Origin: Bacteroides sp. | Lineage (GTDB): Bacteria > Bacteroidota > Bacteroidia > Bacteroidales > Bacteroidaceae | NCBI GenBank assembly: GCA_015060735.1 | Contig: SUXX01000007.1 | Location: forward strand, 1-64,000 | Length of the DNA stretch: 64,000 nucleotides | Direction of reading: 5' to 3' | In this document: piece after piece, positions 50,193-59,572 of the stretch | How the letters are laid out: each line of letters begins with the position of its first letter | Position numbering within the stretch: the stretch's first letter is position 1 | Made by a program: the position numbers and the translations under genes | Notes under the pieces: generated by a model | The model's input: the letters and a program-made list of their open reading frames with translations, nothing else | Database searches by the model: none | What the model was told of the DNA's origin: nothing

Positions 50193-51731
50193 ATGTTAGT
50201 AAAAGTATACGCCGCAGCAGTACAGGGAATTGATGCAACGATTGTAACCATCGAAGTCAATAGTTCACGAGGAATCAAGTTCTTTCTGGTGGGGCTACCC
50301 GATTCGGCCGTTAAGGAAAGCCACGAACGAATCATGTCTGCTTTGCAAGTTAACGGATACAAATTCCCTACCCGACAAATTATCGTCAATATGGCTCCGG
50401 CTGATATACGGAAAGAAGGGTCGGCATACGATTTACCACTTGCCATCGGCATCCTTGCCTCAGCCGGTGAAGTTTCTGAGGAAAAATTATCCAAGTATCT
50501 TATTATGGGTGAGTTAAGCTTGGACGGAAGTCTACAACCCATCAAGGGTGCACTTCCTATTTCCATCAGTGCACGTTCACAAGGTTTCGAAGGACTTATT
50601 CTGCCCAAACAGAATGCACGCGAAGCTGCCGTGGTCAACAACCTCAATGTTTACGGTGTAGAAAACATCAAAGAAGTCATCGAGTTCTTTAACAACGAAC
50701 GTGAGTTACAACCCACTATCGTAAACACTCGCGAAGAATTCTATCAACATCAGGATACCTTTCCATATGATTTTGCAGACGTGAAAGGCCAGGAGAATGT
50801 GAAACGAGCCTTGGAAGTAGCGGCTGCCGGCGGACACAACCTCATCATGATTGGTGCCCCCGGTAGTGGAAAGTCCATGATGGCCAAACGCTTACCCGGT
50901 ATCCTTCCTCCCTTGTCATTGGGCGAAAGCCTGGAAACCACCAAAATCCATTCCGTGGCAGGGAAATTAAGCAAAAACGATTCATTGATTGCCATTCGAC
51001 CTTTCCGAAGCCCTCACCACACCATCTCACAAGTAGCCATGGTAGGTGGAGGTTCCAATCCGCAACCCGGCGAAATCAGTTTGGCACACAATGGTTTACT
51101 TTTCCTTGACGAATTGCCCGAATTCAGTCGAAGCGTACTCGAGGTGCTTCGCCAACCTCTTGAAGACCGCCATATTTCTATTTCACGTGCCAAATATAGT
51201 CTGGATTATCCGGCCAGCTTCATGCTTGTCGCTTCCATGAATCCTTGCCCATGCGGATATTACAACCACCCCACGAAGGCGTGTGTCTGCAACCCCGGCC
51301 AAGTTCAAAGATACTTGAACCGTATCTCAGGACCTTTATTGGATCGTATAGACATACAAATTGAGATTGTCCCTGTCCCTTTCGAAAAAATGTCGGAGCA
51401 AACCAAAGGCGAAAGCAGTTCGGTCATCCGTGAACGAGTTGTCAAAGCCCGTAAGATTCAAGAAGAACGCTTTGCCAACCATCCCGGTATCTATTGCAAT
51501 GCCCAAATGGAAAGTCAGTTGCTCCATCAATATGCCCAACCGGATGAGAAAGGCTTGGCTCTGCTACGGACAGCCATGACCCGTTTAAACCTTTCAGCCC
51601 GAGCCTACGATCGCATCCTAAAAGTCTCACGCACCATTGCTGACTTGGAAGGAAGCCCTACCATTCTGCCTCATCATCTGGCCGAAGCCATCAGCTACCG
51701 CAATCTAGATAGAGAGAATTGGGGAGGATAA
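50193..51731 (+). CDS. comM: YifB/ComM-family Mg-chelatase-like AAA ATPase
   Basis: IGAPGSGKSMMAKRLPGILPPL; RPFRSPHHTISQVAMVGGGSNPQPGEISLAHNGLLFLDELPEF. Confidence 0.94.
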   Translation: MLVKVYAAAVQGIDATIVTIEVNSSRGIKFFLVGLPDSAVKESHERIMSALQVNGYKFPTRQIIVNMAPADIRKEGSAYDLPLAIGILASAGEVSEEKLSKYLIMGELSLDGSLQPIKGALPISISARSQGFEGLILPKQNAREAAVVNNLNVYGVENIKEVIEFFNNERELQPTIVNTREEFYQHQDTFPYDFADVKGQENVKRALEVAAAGGHNLIMIGAPGSGKSMMAKRLPGILPPLSLGESLETTKIHSVAGKLSKNDSLIAIRPFRSPHHTISQVAMVGGGSNPQPGEISLAHNGLLFLDELPEFSRSVLEVLRQPLEDRHISISRAKYSLDYPASFMLVASMNPCPCGYYNHPTKACVCNPGQVQRYLNRISGPLLDRIDIQIEIVPVPFEKMSEQTKGESSSVIRERVVKARKIQEERFANHPGIYCNAQMESQLLHQYAQPDEKGLALLRTAMTRLNLSARAYDRILKVSRTIADLEGSPTILPHHLAEAISYRNLDRENWGG

Positions 51732-51927
51732 TTCGATTCACTTCTACCCGAATGGGTTAAAGCAAATTAACTTCACTTTTACACCATCAGCACTCACCCC
51801 TGAAATTCAGGCAGTTTGAGTGCCGTTCCTCGCTTCTTGGAAGTGAAGATGCGGAATACCACTTGTCCTGCTTAAAAACACCCAATTTACTCATCAATTC
51901 TTTGTTTTAATAAAGAGAAAAACTTAA

Positions 51928-52010
51928 TCATAACTTATGATTATAGAATTACAACTTATAATTGTAGAATCATAAGTTATGATTAGCTGTTCAAAACTTA
52001 TGATTAGCTT
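51928..52010. repeat. 21-bp-period tandem palindrome array
   Basis: AATCATAACTTATGATT (51928-51944), AATTACAACTTATAATT (51949-51965), AATCATAAGTTATGATT (51970-51986), half unit AACTTATGATTAGC (51997-52010). Confidence 0.85.
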
Positions 52011-52198
52011 TTTAGAGAAGAGAAGAATTGCTTTTTATACTGAACAGAAATATTATTGAACCGGACAAAAAAGATTTCATTGAGATACCCTTAGACAAGA
52101 ATAAAGGAGGCGGCAAGAAAAAGTTTTCTTTTTTTTGCCCTTTTCAGTGATAGAATGTATCTTTGCACATCTATCCGAATACAAAAAAGACAATATAT

Positions 52199-54241
52199 AT
52201 GGAAAAGAAATTCAAAAGAACAACCGTTACATCGGCACTTCCGTATGCCAACGGACCGGTACACATCGGTCACTTGGCAGGCGTTTATGTGCCTGCTGAC
52301 ATTTATGTACGCTACCTCCGTCTGAAGAAGGAAGACGTACTCTTCATCGGTGGCTCCGACGAACACGGAGTGCCCATCACCATCCGTGCCAAGAAGGAAG
52401 GCATCACTCCGCAAGATGTAGTTGACCGTTATCATACGCTCATCAAGGACTCGTTCAAGGAATTCGGCATTTCGTTCGATGTGTATTCACGCACCACTTC
52501 CGCCACTCATCGCGAAGTGGCTTCGGACTTCTTCCGCAAGCTCTATGACAAGGGCGAGTTCGTGGAAAAGACTTCGATGCAATACTACGACGAGGAAGCG
52601 AAACAGTTCCTGGCCGACCGATACATCACTGGCGAATGTCCACATTGCCATGCTGAAGGTGCTTATGGCGACCAATGCGAAAAGTGTGGTACATCGCTCT
52701 CACCCACCGATTTGATTAACCCAAAGAGTGCTATCAGCGGTAGCCAACCGGTGATGAAGGAAACCAAGCACTGGTACCTCCCACTCGACAAGCACGAAGG
52801 CTGGTTGCGTCAATGGATTTTGGAAGACCACAAGGAATGGCGTCCAAATGTATATGGCCAATGCAAAAGCTGGCTCGACATGGGCTTGCAACCGCGTGCC
52901 GTGAGCCGTGACCTCGATTGGGGTATCCCCGTGCCGGTAGAAGGTGCCGAAGGTAAGGTACTTTATGTATGGTTCGATGCTCCAATTGGTTATATCAGCA
53001 ACACCAAGGAATTGCTTCCTGACACTTGGGAAACTTGGTGGAAAGACCCTGAAACACGCCTCGTCCATTTCATCGGCAAGGACAACATCGTGTTCCATTG
53101 CATCGTATTCCCAGCCATGCTGAAGGCTGAAGGTAGCTATATCCTTCCGGACAACGTGCCGAGCAACGAATTCTTGAACTTGGAAGACGACAAGATTTCG
53201 ACTTCACGCAACTGGGCTGTATGGTTGCACGAATACTTGGCAGACTTCCCGGGTAAGCAGGACGTACTCCGCTATGTACTGACCGCCAATGCTCCTGAAA
53301 CCAAAGACAACAACTTCACTTGGAAGGACTTCCAGGCTCGCAACAACAACGAACTCGTAGCCGTATATGGCAACTTCGTGAACCGTGCCTTGCAACTCAC
53401 CAAGAAGTATTACGACGGTGTAGTGCCCGCTTGTGGCGAACTGACCGACTATGATAAGGAAACCATTGCCGAATTCATCGGAGTGAAGGCCGAAGTAGAA
53501 AAGCTGCTCGACGTTTTCAAGTTCCGCGATGCACAGAAGGAAGCCATGAACTTGGCACGTATCGGTAACAAATATTTGGCCGATTGCGAACCATGGAAGG
53601 TCATCAAGACCGACCCGGAACGTGTGAAGACCATCCTTCATATTTCTCTTCAGCTGGTAGCGAACTTGGCCATTGCCTTCGAACCGTTCTTGCCGTTCAG
53701 TAGCGAAAAACTACGCAAGATGTTGAACATGGAAACCTTCGAATGGACTCAATTGGGTAATACCGACCTGTTGAAAGCAGGACATCAATTGGGAGAACCG
53801 GCTTTGTTGTTCGACAAGATAGAAGACAGTGCCATCGATGCCCAGATGCAACGTCTGGCCGACATCAAGAAACAGAACGAAGCAGCTTCCCACAAAGCTA
53901 ACCCTATTAAGCCGACTATCGCTTTCGAAGACTTCGAAAAGTTGGATATCCGTGTAGGTAAGGTGTTGGAATGTGAAGCCGTGCCCAAGATGAAGAAACT
54001 ACTGAAATTCAAGATAGCCGACGGATTGGAAAACCGCACCATCGTGAGCGGTATAGCCCAGCACTACCAACCGGAAGAATTAGTGGGCAAGCAAGTCTTG
54101 TTCATTGCCAACCTGGCTCCTCGCCAGTTTAAGAACGGCCTGGTGAGCGAGGGGATGATTCTGAGTGCTGAAAACTACGACGGCACACTGGCGGTTACTT
54201 CCCTACTAAAGGAAGTGGCTCCGGGTAGCGAAGTAAAATGA
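52199..54241 (+). CDS. metG: Methionyl-tRNA synthetase
   Basis: [27 protein letters not shown] (KMSKS variant); C-terminal tRNA-binding domain; start at [10 protein letters not shown]. Confidence 0.96.
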   Translation: MEKKFKRTTVTSALPYANGPVHIGHLAGVYVPADIYVRYLRLKKEDVLFIGGSDEHGVPITIRAKKEGITPQDVVDRYHTLIKDSFKEFGISFDVYSRTTSATHREVASDFFRKLYDKGEFVEKTSMQYYDEEAKQFLADRYITGECPHCHAEGAYGDQCEKCGTSLSPTDLINPKSAISGSQPVMKETKHWYLPLDKHEGWLRQWILEDHKEWRPNVYGQCKSWLDMGLQPRAVSRDLDWGIPVPVEGAEGKVLYVWFDAPIGYISNTKELLPDTWETWWKDPETRLVHFIGKDNIVFHCIVFPAMLKAEGSYILPDNVPSNEFLNLEDDKISTSRNWAVWLHEYLADFPGKQDVLRYVLTANAPETKDNNFTWKDFQARNNNELVAVYGNFVNRALQLTKKYYDGVVPACGELTDYDKETIAEFIGVKAEVEKLLDVFKFRDAQKEAMNLARIGNKYLADCEPWKVIKTDPERVKTILHISLQLVANLAIAFEPFLPFSSEKLRKMLNMETFEWTQLGNTDLLKAGHQLGEPALLFDKIEDSAIDAQMQRLADIKKQNEAASHKANPIKPTIAFEDFEKLDIRVGKVLECEAVPKMKKLLKFKIADGLENRTIVSGIAQHYQPEELVGKQVLFIANLAPRQFKNGLVSEGMILSAENYDGTLAVTSLLKEVAPGSEVK

Positions 54242-55683
54242 CAGAAACATCATTAAAAGACAAGACAGCCAAAGGACTCTTTTGGGGAGGTGTGAGCAAC
54301 GGTGTACAACAGTTGCTCAACCTCCTTTTTGGTATTTTTCTAGCTCGCTTATTGTCTCCTTCCGACTATGGCATGGTGGGTATGCTGACGGTATTCTCAG
54401 CCTTGGCCTCCATTCTTCAAGAAGGTGGCTTTATCTCGGCTTTGGCCAATCGGAAAGAAATCCGACATCGGGACTACAATGCCGTGTTTTGGTTTAGCCT
54501 GTTGATGGGTATCGGCCTCTATACCTTATTATATATAGGTGCCCCTTTTATTGCCCGATTCTACAACCAACCCGAACTGACCGCTTTGGCACGCCTTTCT
54601 TTTCTTAGTTTCCTCATTTCAAGTACGAATGTAGCTCCTCGAGCGTTCCTTTTCAAGCAATTACGTACCAAGGAGAATGCCATCATCTCTTTTTGTTCGC
54701 TTACTTTCTCAGGGATGGTAGGGGTTACGTTGGCCGCCAACGGATTTAGCTATTGGGGGATTGCCATCCAAACCATCACTTTCACGCTAGGCACCAGTGT
54801 TCTCAGCTATTACTTCTCGGGATGGAGACCTTCCCGACACATCGACTTCACCCCCATCCGGGAGATGATAGGCTATAGCAGCAAACTGATAGTCACTCAT
54901 GCTTTCCAGGTTATCAACAACAACTTATTTTCCATCCTGTTGGGAAAGTTCTACAACGAGAAAGAAGTAGGTTACTTCAATCAAGCCAACAAATGGAGCA
55001 CCATGGGGCATACCACTATCAACGGGATGATAACCGGTGTGGCTCAACCCGTTCTTTCTACCCTCTCCGAGGACAAGGAACGGCAACGAAACGCCTTACG
55101 GAAGATGCTTCGTTTCACTGCCTTTGTCTCTTTCCCGGCTATGTTTGGATTGAGTTTTACATCCCATGAGTTGATTGTCCTGGCCGTCACCGATAAATGG
55201 CTATCCAGTGTAAGCAGCATGCAGATACTCTGTATCGGTGGAGCATTCATTCCTATCAGTGGTTTGTTCTCCAACCTCACCCTCAGCCGGGGACACTCTT
55301 CCATTTACATGTGGAATACCATTGCACTCAGTCTTTCCCAATTAATGGCTGCCTATCTGCTTTATCCCCTCGGCATCCGTCCCATGCTCTATGCCTTCAT
55401 CGGTATCAACATCCTCTGGATGTTCATTTGGCTATATTGGGTGCAAAAAGAGATCAGATTAAGCCTGCGGGATTTCTTGAAAGACATTTCGCCGTACCTT
55501 TTACTGAGTAGTGTCATCATCGGGGGATGCTCGTTCGTCACGGACTTCATCGAGCCGATTGTCCTACGCTTGCTTTGCAAGATTGGCTTGGTCGGCTCAC
55601 TCTACATCCTTATCTTGTGGCAAGCCCGTTCGGTGATTCTACAAGAAGCGGTTCATTTCATCTTTAAAAAGAAAGGAATCTGA
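54238..55683 (+). CDS. Lipopolysaccharide/O-unit flippase (Wzx-like, MOP superfamily)
   Basis: [57 protein letters not shown]; ~12 TM; ATGA overlap with metG. Confidence 0.88.
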   Translation: MTETSLKDKTAKGLFWGGVSNGVQQLLNLLFGIFLARLLSPSDYGMVGMLTVFSALASILQEGGFISALANRKEIRHRDYNAVFWFSLLMGIGLYTLLYIGAPFIARFYNQPELTALARLSFLSFLISSTNVAPRAFLFKQLRTKENAIISFCSLTFSGMVGVTLAANGFSYWGIAIQTITFTLGTSVLSYYFSGWRPSRHIDFTPIREMIGYSSKLIVTHAFQVINNNLFSILLGKFYNEKEVGYFNQANKWSTMGHTTINGMITGVAQPVLSTLSEDKERQRNALRKMLRFTAFVSFPAMFGLSFTSHELIVLAVTDKWLSSVSSMQILCIGGAFIPISGLFSNLTLSRGHSSIYMWNTIALSLSQLMAAYLLYPLGIRPMLYAFIGINILWMFIWLYWVQKEIRLSLRDFLKDISPYLLLSSVIIGGCSFVTDFIEPIVLRLLCKIGLVGSLYILILWQARSVILQEAVHFIFKKKGI

Positions 55684-55688
55684 CACCC

Positions 55689-56588
55689 ATGAAAATACTG
55701 GTTATCATCATATCGTATAACTTCAAGCCTTGGATAGACCGATGTCTGGGAAGTTTGTCCACATCCGATTATCCGGTCGATGTCCTTGTCTTGGACAATG
55801 GTTCGCAAGACAACAGCCTATCGTACATCCGTACCCATTATCCACATGTCCGTCTGATAGATAACCAAGCGAATCTAGGATTTGGGAAAGCCAACAACAT
55901 AGGTATTCAACTCGCACTGGAAGAAGGATATGATGCCGTTTTCCTGATGAATCAGGATGCTTGGGTAAGAGAAAACACGATAGGAATCTTGGCTCGCTTA
56001 TGCTTGAGCCATCCGGAATATGGCATTCTCTCGCCCGTACACCTGACAGCCTCGGGAAAAAGTATCGACCCCGGATTCAGCAGTTATTGCCAGGTGAAGG
56101 AAATGTCTCAATTGCCGGTTTATCAAGACATTATTCCGCTTACCTTCATCAATGCAGCCTTTTGGATGATTCCGACCAATGTATTCAGACACGTAGGTGG
56201 TTTTTCTTCCTTGTTCTATCATTATGGCGAAGACAAGGATTTCATCAACCGCCTTTCTTTCCACGGTTATCTGGTGGGATATGCCCCGAATGTCTTTGGT
56301 TGTCACGATCGCGAATACCGACCGGTGAGTGAACAAAAGTTTCTGCATACAGAATATGTATATCACCTTTCGGAATACGCGAACATCCATTATTCTTTTC
56401 CGAAGGCATTTGGTTTTGGCGTGCTGGCCTGTTTCAAGAAAAGCCTTCAAGCCATTTTTTCGGGCAAGCTTAACCGTTCGTTGGATTACCTGTCCATGAC
56501 ATTCAGGCTGCTGACCCAAAGCAGAAAGGTCTTGCTTTGCAGAAAAAAGGACATCCATCCACAACTTCATAATCTATTCGAGCCATGA
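55689..56588 (+). CDS. Glycosyltransferase family 2
   Basis: VLVLDNGSQDNSLSYIRTHYPHVRLIDNQANLGFGKANNIGI...AVFLMNQDAW. Confidence 0.88.
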   Translation: MKILVIIISYNFKPWIDRCLGSLSTSDYPVDVLVLDNGSQDNSLSYIRTHYPHVRLIDNQANLGFGKANNIGIQLALEEGYDAVFLMNQDAWVRENTIGILARLCLSHPEYGILSPVHLTASGKSIDPGFSSYCQVKEMSQLPVYQDIIPLTFINAAFWMIPTNVFRHVGGFSSLFYHYGEDKDFINRLSFHGYLVGYAPNVFGCHDREYRPVSEQKFLHTEYVYHLSEYANIHYSFPKAFGFGVLACFKKSLQAIFSGKLNRSLDYLSMTFRLLTQSRKVLLCRKKDIHPQLHNLFEP

Positions 56589-57496
56589 GTTATGCCCCTA
56601 TCTTGCTTTTTGCATACAATCGGCTGAATCACACCCAACGGTGCATTGAAAGCCTCCTTCAGAATTCACTTTCCCTGAAAAGCGAATTATTTATCTATGC
56701 CGATGCTGCCCGAACAGACGACCAACGGGAAGCCGTTGAAGAAGTACGCCAATACCTGCACACCATCAGCGGATTCCGAAAAGTTACTCTCATCGAACGG
56801 ACAGAGAATTGGGGTTTGGCACGCAACATCATTGATGGAGTCACCACTCAAGTAAATCAATTCGGCAAAGTTATCGTATTGGAAGATGATTTGGTCGTAG
56901 CTCCCCACTTTCTGGAATTTATGAACGAAGCACTGGAAACTTACAAGGACGAGCCTCGGGTAGGTCACATCCAGGCTTGCGATTTTACCAAAGACCCCAC
57001 CCTGCCCGACACCTTCCTCATCCGGTGGACAGGCAGTTGGGGATGGGCTACTTGGGACAGAGCTTGGAAACATTTCAACCCTAACGGGAAAGAACTGCTT
57101 CAAGAATTGGAAGGACGAAAACTAACCTATACTTTCGATTTCAATGGCAAGTACGGATTCACTCGGATGCTTCGCCGACAAATAGCCGGGAAAAATAATT
57201 CCTGGGCCATCCGTTGGAATGCCAGTTTGTTCTTGAAGGATATCCTTTCATTGAATGTGGGCCGCTCGCTTGTGCAAAACGAAGGATTCGACGGAAGCGG
57301 AACGAACTGCGGAGGCGGAGGACTATATGCATCCGACCTCTTTTTAGAGAAATTACCGGTCACTCCCATTTCGCCCATTCAAGAAAATAAAGAGGCTCGT
57401 CAAGCCTTTATTCGTTACTATGCTCGTACCAATTCATTTTGGGCCAAAGCCATCCGCCGCATCAAACGCACACTGAAGGGAGATTTTGGAGCATAA
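56585..57496 (+). CDS. Glycosyltransferase (GT2-like)
   Basis: APILLFAYNRLNHTQRCIESLLQN...KVIVLEDDLVVAPHFLEFMNEAL...GSWGWATWDRAWKHF. Confidence 0.8.
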   Translation: MSYAPILLFAYNRLNHTQRCIESLLQNSLSLKSELFIYADAARTDDQREAVEEVRQYLHTISGFRKVTLIERTENWGLARNIIDGVTTQVNQFGKVIVLEDDLVVAPHFLEFMNEALETYKDEPRVGHIQACDFTKDPTLPDTFLIRWTGSWGWATWDRAWKHFNPNGKELLQELEGRKLTYTFDFNGKYGFTRMLRRQIAGKNNSWAIRWNASLFLKDILSLNVGRSLVQNEGFDGSGTNCGGGGLYASDLFLEKLPVTPISPIQENKEARQAFIRYYARTNSFWAKAIRRIKRTLKGDFGA

Positions 57497-57558
57497 AATC
57501 TCCTTTTGGACTACCACCTTATCATTAAAAAATGTACCTTTGTGGAAATGTTTCAACC

Positions 57559-58821
57559 ATGAGGGTACTAATCATCAATACATCTGAAAGAAGAGGGGGA
57601 GCAGCCATTGCCGCCAACCGCCTGATGGAGTCTCTGAAGAACAGAGGCATCAAAGCCAAGATGTTGGTTCGCGACAAGCAAACCGACCAAATCAGTGTAG
57701 TGGGACTTAATCGTTCATGGTGGAAAATTTGGCAATTCATTTGGGAACGCATCATCATCTGGAAGGCCAACCATTTCAAAAAACATCACCTGTTTGCCGT
57801 CGACATCGCCAATACAGGAACAGACATCACGATTCTACCTGAGTTTCAGCAGGCAGATGTCATCCACTTGCATTGGGTAAATCAAGGCATGCTTTCCCTG
57901 AACGACATCCAACGGATTCTTCGGTCGGGCAAGCCCGTCGTATGGACCATGCACGACATGTGGCCCTGTACGGGCATCTGTCACCACGCTCGCGATTGCG
58001 AGAAGTATCAACAGGAATGTCACCATTGCCCTTATTTATATAAAGGTGGAAAGAAAGACTTGTCCAACCAGGTATTCAAAAGGAAAAAGGAAATTTATCA
58101 ACTTGCTCCCATCACTTTCGTCACATGCAGCCAGTGGCTGAAGGAAAGAGCCGAGCAAAGTGCCTTGCTGAAAGGGCATACTGTCATCAACATTCCGAAC
58201 CCTATCAATACCAACTTGTTCAAACCTCGCAACCAGCAAGAAGCCCGGAAAGCTTGCGGACTCCCGGCAGACAAGAAATTGCTTTTATTTGGAGCCTTCA
58301 AGATTACCGACAAACGTAAAGGCATTGATTATTTCATCCGGTCGTGTCAAATCTTGGTGCAGCAATATCCGCAACTGAAGGATGAATGGGGAGTAGTAGT
58401 TTATGGCAACCATTCCGAAGAACTGAAACCACTGCTTCCTTTCGAGGTTTATCCACTCAATTACATCAGCAACGAAAAGGAACTAGTACATGTCTATAAT
58501 GCGGCCGACATTTTTGTGACACCTTCCTTGGAAGAAAACCTGCCCAACACCATCATGGAAGCCATGGCTTGTGGTACTCCTTGTGTCGGGTTCCAAGTAG
58601 GCGGCATCCCCGAAATGATAGACCATCTGCACAATGGCTACGTGGCCGAATACAAATCGGTCGAGGATTTTGCCAACGGCATTCACTGGGTGCTGAACGA
58701 AGGAGAATACGAAAGTCTGAGCGAGGAAGCTTGTCGAAAAGTCGTATCTTCGTATTCCGAAGACACCATTGCCAAGAAATACATTGATACATACAACAAG
58801 ATTATCGGAGATTATGAGTAA
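57559..58821 (+). CDS. Glycosyltransferase family 4
   Basis: MRVLIINTSERRGGAAIAANRLMESL; PSLEENLPNTIMEAMACGTPCVGFQVGGIPEMI; start trimmed because TACCTTTG -7-like motif lies at 57535-57542. Confidence 0.88.
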   Translation: MRVLIINTSERRGGAAIAANRLMESLKNRGIKAKMLVRDKQTDQISVVGLNRSWWKIWQFIWERIIIWKANHFKKHHLFAVDIANTGTDITILPEFQQADVIHLHWVNQGMLSLNDIQRILRSGKPVVWTMHDMWPCTGICHHARDCEKYQQECHHCPYLYKGGKKDLSNQVFKRKKEIYQLAPITFVTCSQWLKERAEQSALLKGHTVINIPNPINTNLFKPRNQQEARKACGLPADKKLLLFGAFKITDKRKGIDYFIRSCQILVQQYPQLKDEWGVVVYGNHSEELKPLLPFEVYPLNYISNEKELVHVYNAADIFVTPSLEENLPNTIMEAMACGTPCVGFQVGGIPEMIDHLHNGYVAEYKSVEDFANGIHWVLNEGEYESLSEEACRKVVSSYSEDTIAKKYIDTYNKIIGDYE

Positions 58822-59572
58822 TATCCCCTATCTGCATCCCACGTTCAGTATCATTACCGTTACCTACCAGGCGGACAAGGTACTGGAAGAAACGATTCTA
58901 AGTGTCATCCATCAGACCTATAAACAGGTGGAATACATCATCGTAGACGGAGGTTCAACAGACCGCACATTAAGCATCATCGACCAATATCGCCCTCACA
59001 TCCAACGGGTTGTCAGCGAACCGGACAAAGGTTTGTATGATGCCATGAATAAAGGGATAGCTTTGGCTACCGGAGACTATCTGTGTTTTTTGAACGCAGG
59101 CGATACCTTTCACAAAAATGAAACCTTGGAACAGATAGCCCACACCCTAAAAAGCCCTGAACTTCCCGATGTAATTTACGGTGAAACGGCTATTGTGGAT
59201 GCCAACAGACAATTTCTGCACATGCGAAAGAAATCTGCTCCTGACAATCTGAATTGGAAAAGCTTCAAACAAGGGATGCTCGTTTGCCATCAAGCTTTCT
59301 TCGCTAGCCGAGAACTGGCTGTTGCCCATCCTTATGACTTGCAATACCGTTTCTCGGCCGATTTCGATTGGTGCATCCGCATCATGAAAAAAGCCAAGTG
59401 TCTGCATAACACTCGGCTCATCTTAATTAATTACCTGAACGAAGGAATGACTACTCAGAACCATAAAGCCTCACTGAAGGAACGCTTCCGTATCATGGTG
59501 AAACATTATGGCTGGTTCAGCACCGTTTTGCATCATGCATGGTTTGTCATTCGGCTCTTTTCTTTGTTTTAA
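58814..59572 (+). CDS. Glycosyltransferase family 2
   Basis: FSIITVTYQADKVLEETILSVIHQTYKQVEYIIVDGGSTDRTL...GLYDAMNKGIALATGDYLCFLNAGD. Confidence 0.92.
   Translation: MSNIPYLHPTFSIITVTYQADKVLEETILSVIHQTYKQVEYIIVDGGSTDRTLSIIDQYRPHIQRVVSEPDKGLYDAMNKGIALATGDYLCFLNAGDTFHKNETLEQIAHTLKSPELPDVIYGETAIVDANRQFLHMRKKSAPDNLNWKSFKQGMLVCHQAFFASRELAVAHPYDLQYRFSADFDWCIRIMKKAKCLHNTRLILINYLNEGMTTQNHKASLKERFRIMVKHYGWFSTVLHHAWFVIRLFSLF

Noticed and set aside
51928-52010. CRISPR-like short repeats
   Set aside because: 21-bp period contiguous palindromes without unique spacers, and no cas genes in the window
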